DNA of 6,023 nucleotides from Muribaculaceae bacterium (lineage in GTDB: Bacteria; Bacteroidota; Bacteroidia; Bacteroidales; Muribaculaceae). Position 1 is the stretch's first letter, and each line of letters starts with the position of its first letter. The stretch covers positions 1 to 6,023 of the forward strand of contig VSPO01000149.1 in NCBI GenBank assembly GCA_009775375.1, given 5' to 3'. Under the pieces are notes generated by a model. It ran no database searches and had not been told where the DNA came from. It was given only the letters and a program-made list of their open reading frames with translations. Position numbers and translations under genes: made by a program. This document shows, one piece after another, positions 5,904 through 6,023 of the stretch.

Positions 5904-6023
5904 CCAACAAAATCGGAACAAAATCCTTCAAAAAAGAACAAAAAAATCATAGCACATGACATTTTCAGGTAGATTTCGCCCCCTCAATTTTAACATTTGC
6001 CCAAAATTCGTGAAGCAGGCTGA

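Larger units (their letters stand above)
5616..6023. other. Gene-free, G-poor upstream region
   Basis: No reading frame here has family character. The + strand is rich in A, C and T with very few G from 5616 to about 5755, then becomes A/C-rich with repeated ACTAA and AAACC words. It contains the hairpin pair at 5790-5828 and the direct repeats at 5871-5903. The last 60 bases are closer to normal composition and may lead into a gene beyond the window, but none can be supported. A short frame over 5537-5749 is low-complexity and is not called. Confidence 0.5.

Overview
The window looks like a chromosomal segment of a Bacteroidota (Bacteroidales) bacterium, possibly Muribaculaceae, though the family is a guess. 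The signs are a Gly-Gly leader peptide of the Bacteroidales radical-SAM-target type, an outer-membrane beta-barrel protein with an N-terminal carboxypeptidase-regulatory-like domain and plug, starts without Shine-Dalgarno sequences, and a TTTG-N20-TAnnTTTG promoter in front of miaB.

Positions 1-3928 (+ strand) hold a compact RiPP-type locus of three genes. The first (88-300) encodes a 70-residue precursor whose leader ends in Gly-Gly and whose core carries four tandem nonapeptides. Each nonapeptide has one Asn at position 4 and one Cys at position 9, so the Cys are exactly nine residues apart (C40, C49, C58, C67). The second (384-1688; the longer start at 351 is judged false) encodes a radical SAM/SPASM peptide maturase with a CX3CX2C motif and a textbook seven-Cys SPASM domain. 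The third (1685-3928) overlaps it by ATGA and encodes an outer-membrane beta-barrel, TonB-receptor-like protein. A perfect 11-bp hairpin lies between precursor and maturase, and a 7-bp dyad lies upstream of the precursor. The likely scheme is that the maturase installs Cys-based crosslinks on the repeats, the leader is removed at GG, and the barrel protein handles the product at the outer membrane. No peptidase, ABC transporter or regulator is visible; they may lie upstream of position 1 or elsewhere.

Positions 3929-4133 are a convergent intergenic region with a nested inverted repeat built from CCAC(G)/CGTGG blocks, probably a terminator, best placed for the minus-strand gene.

Positions 4134-5519 (- strand) are miaB, a core tRNA-modification gene, with a good Bacteroidota promoter at 5584-5615. 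Positions 5616-6023 hold no convincing gene. They are G-poor on the + strand and contain a short hairpin pair and an 11-bp direct repeat.

Base composition rises along the window: the maturase is strikingly A+T-rich (1201-1260 has 17 G+C of 60), the barrel gene is intermediate, and miaB is G+C-rich (4921-4980 has 40 of 60). This fits a transferred RiPP locus placed beside a native housekeeping gene.
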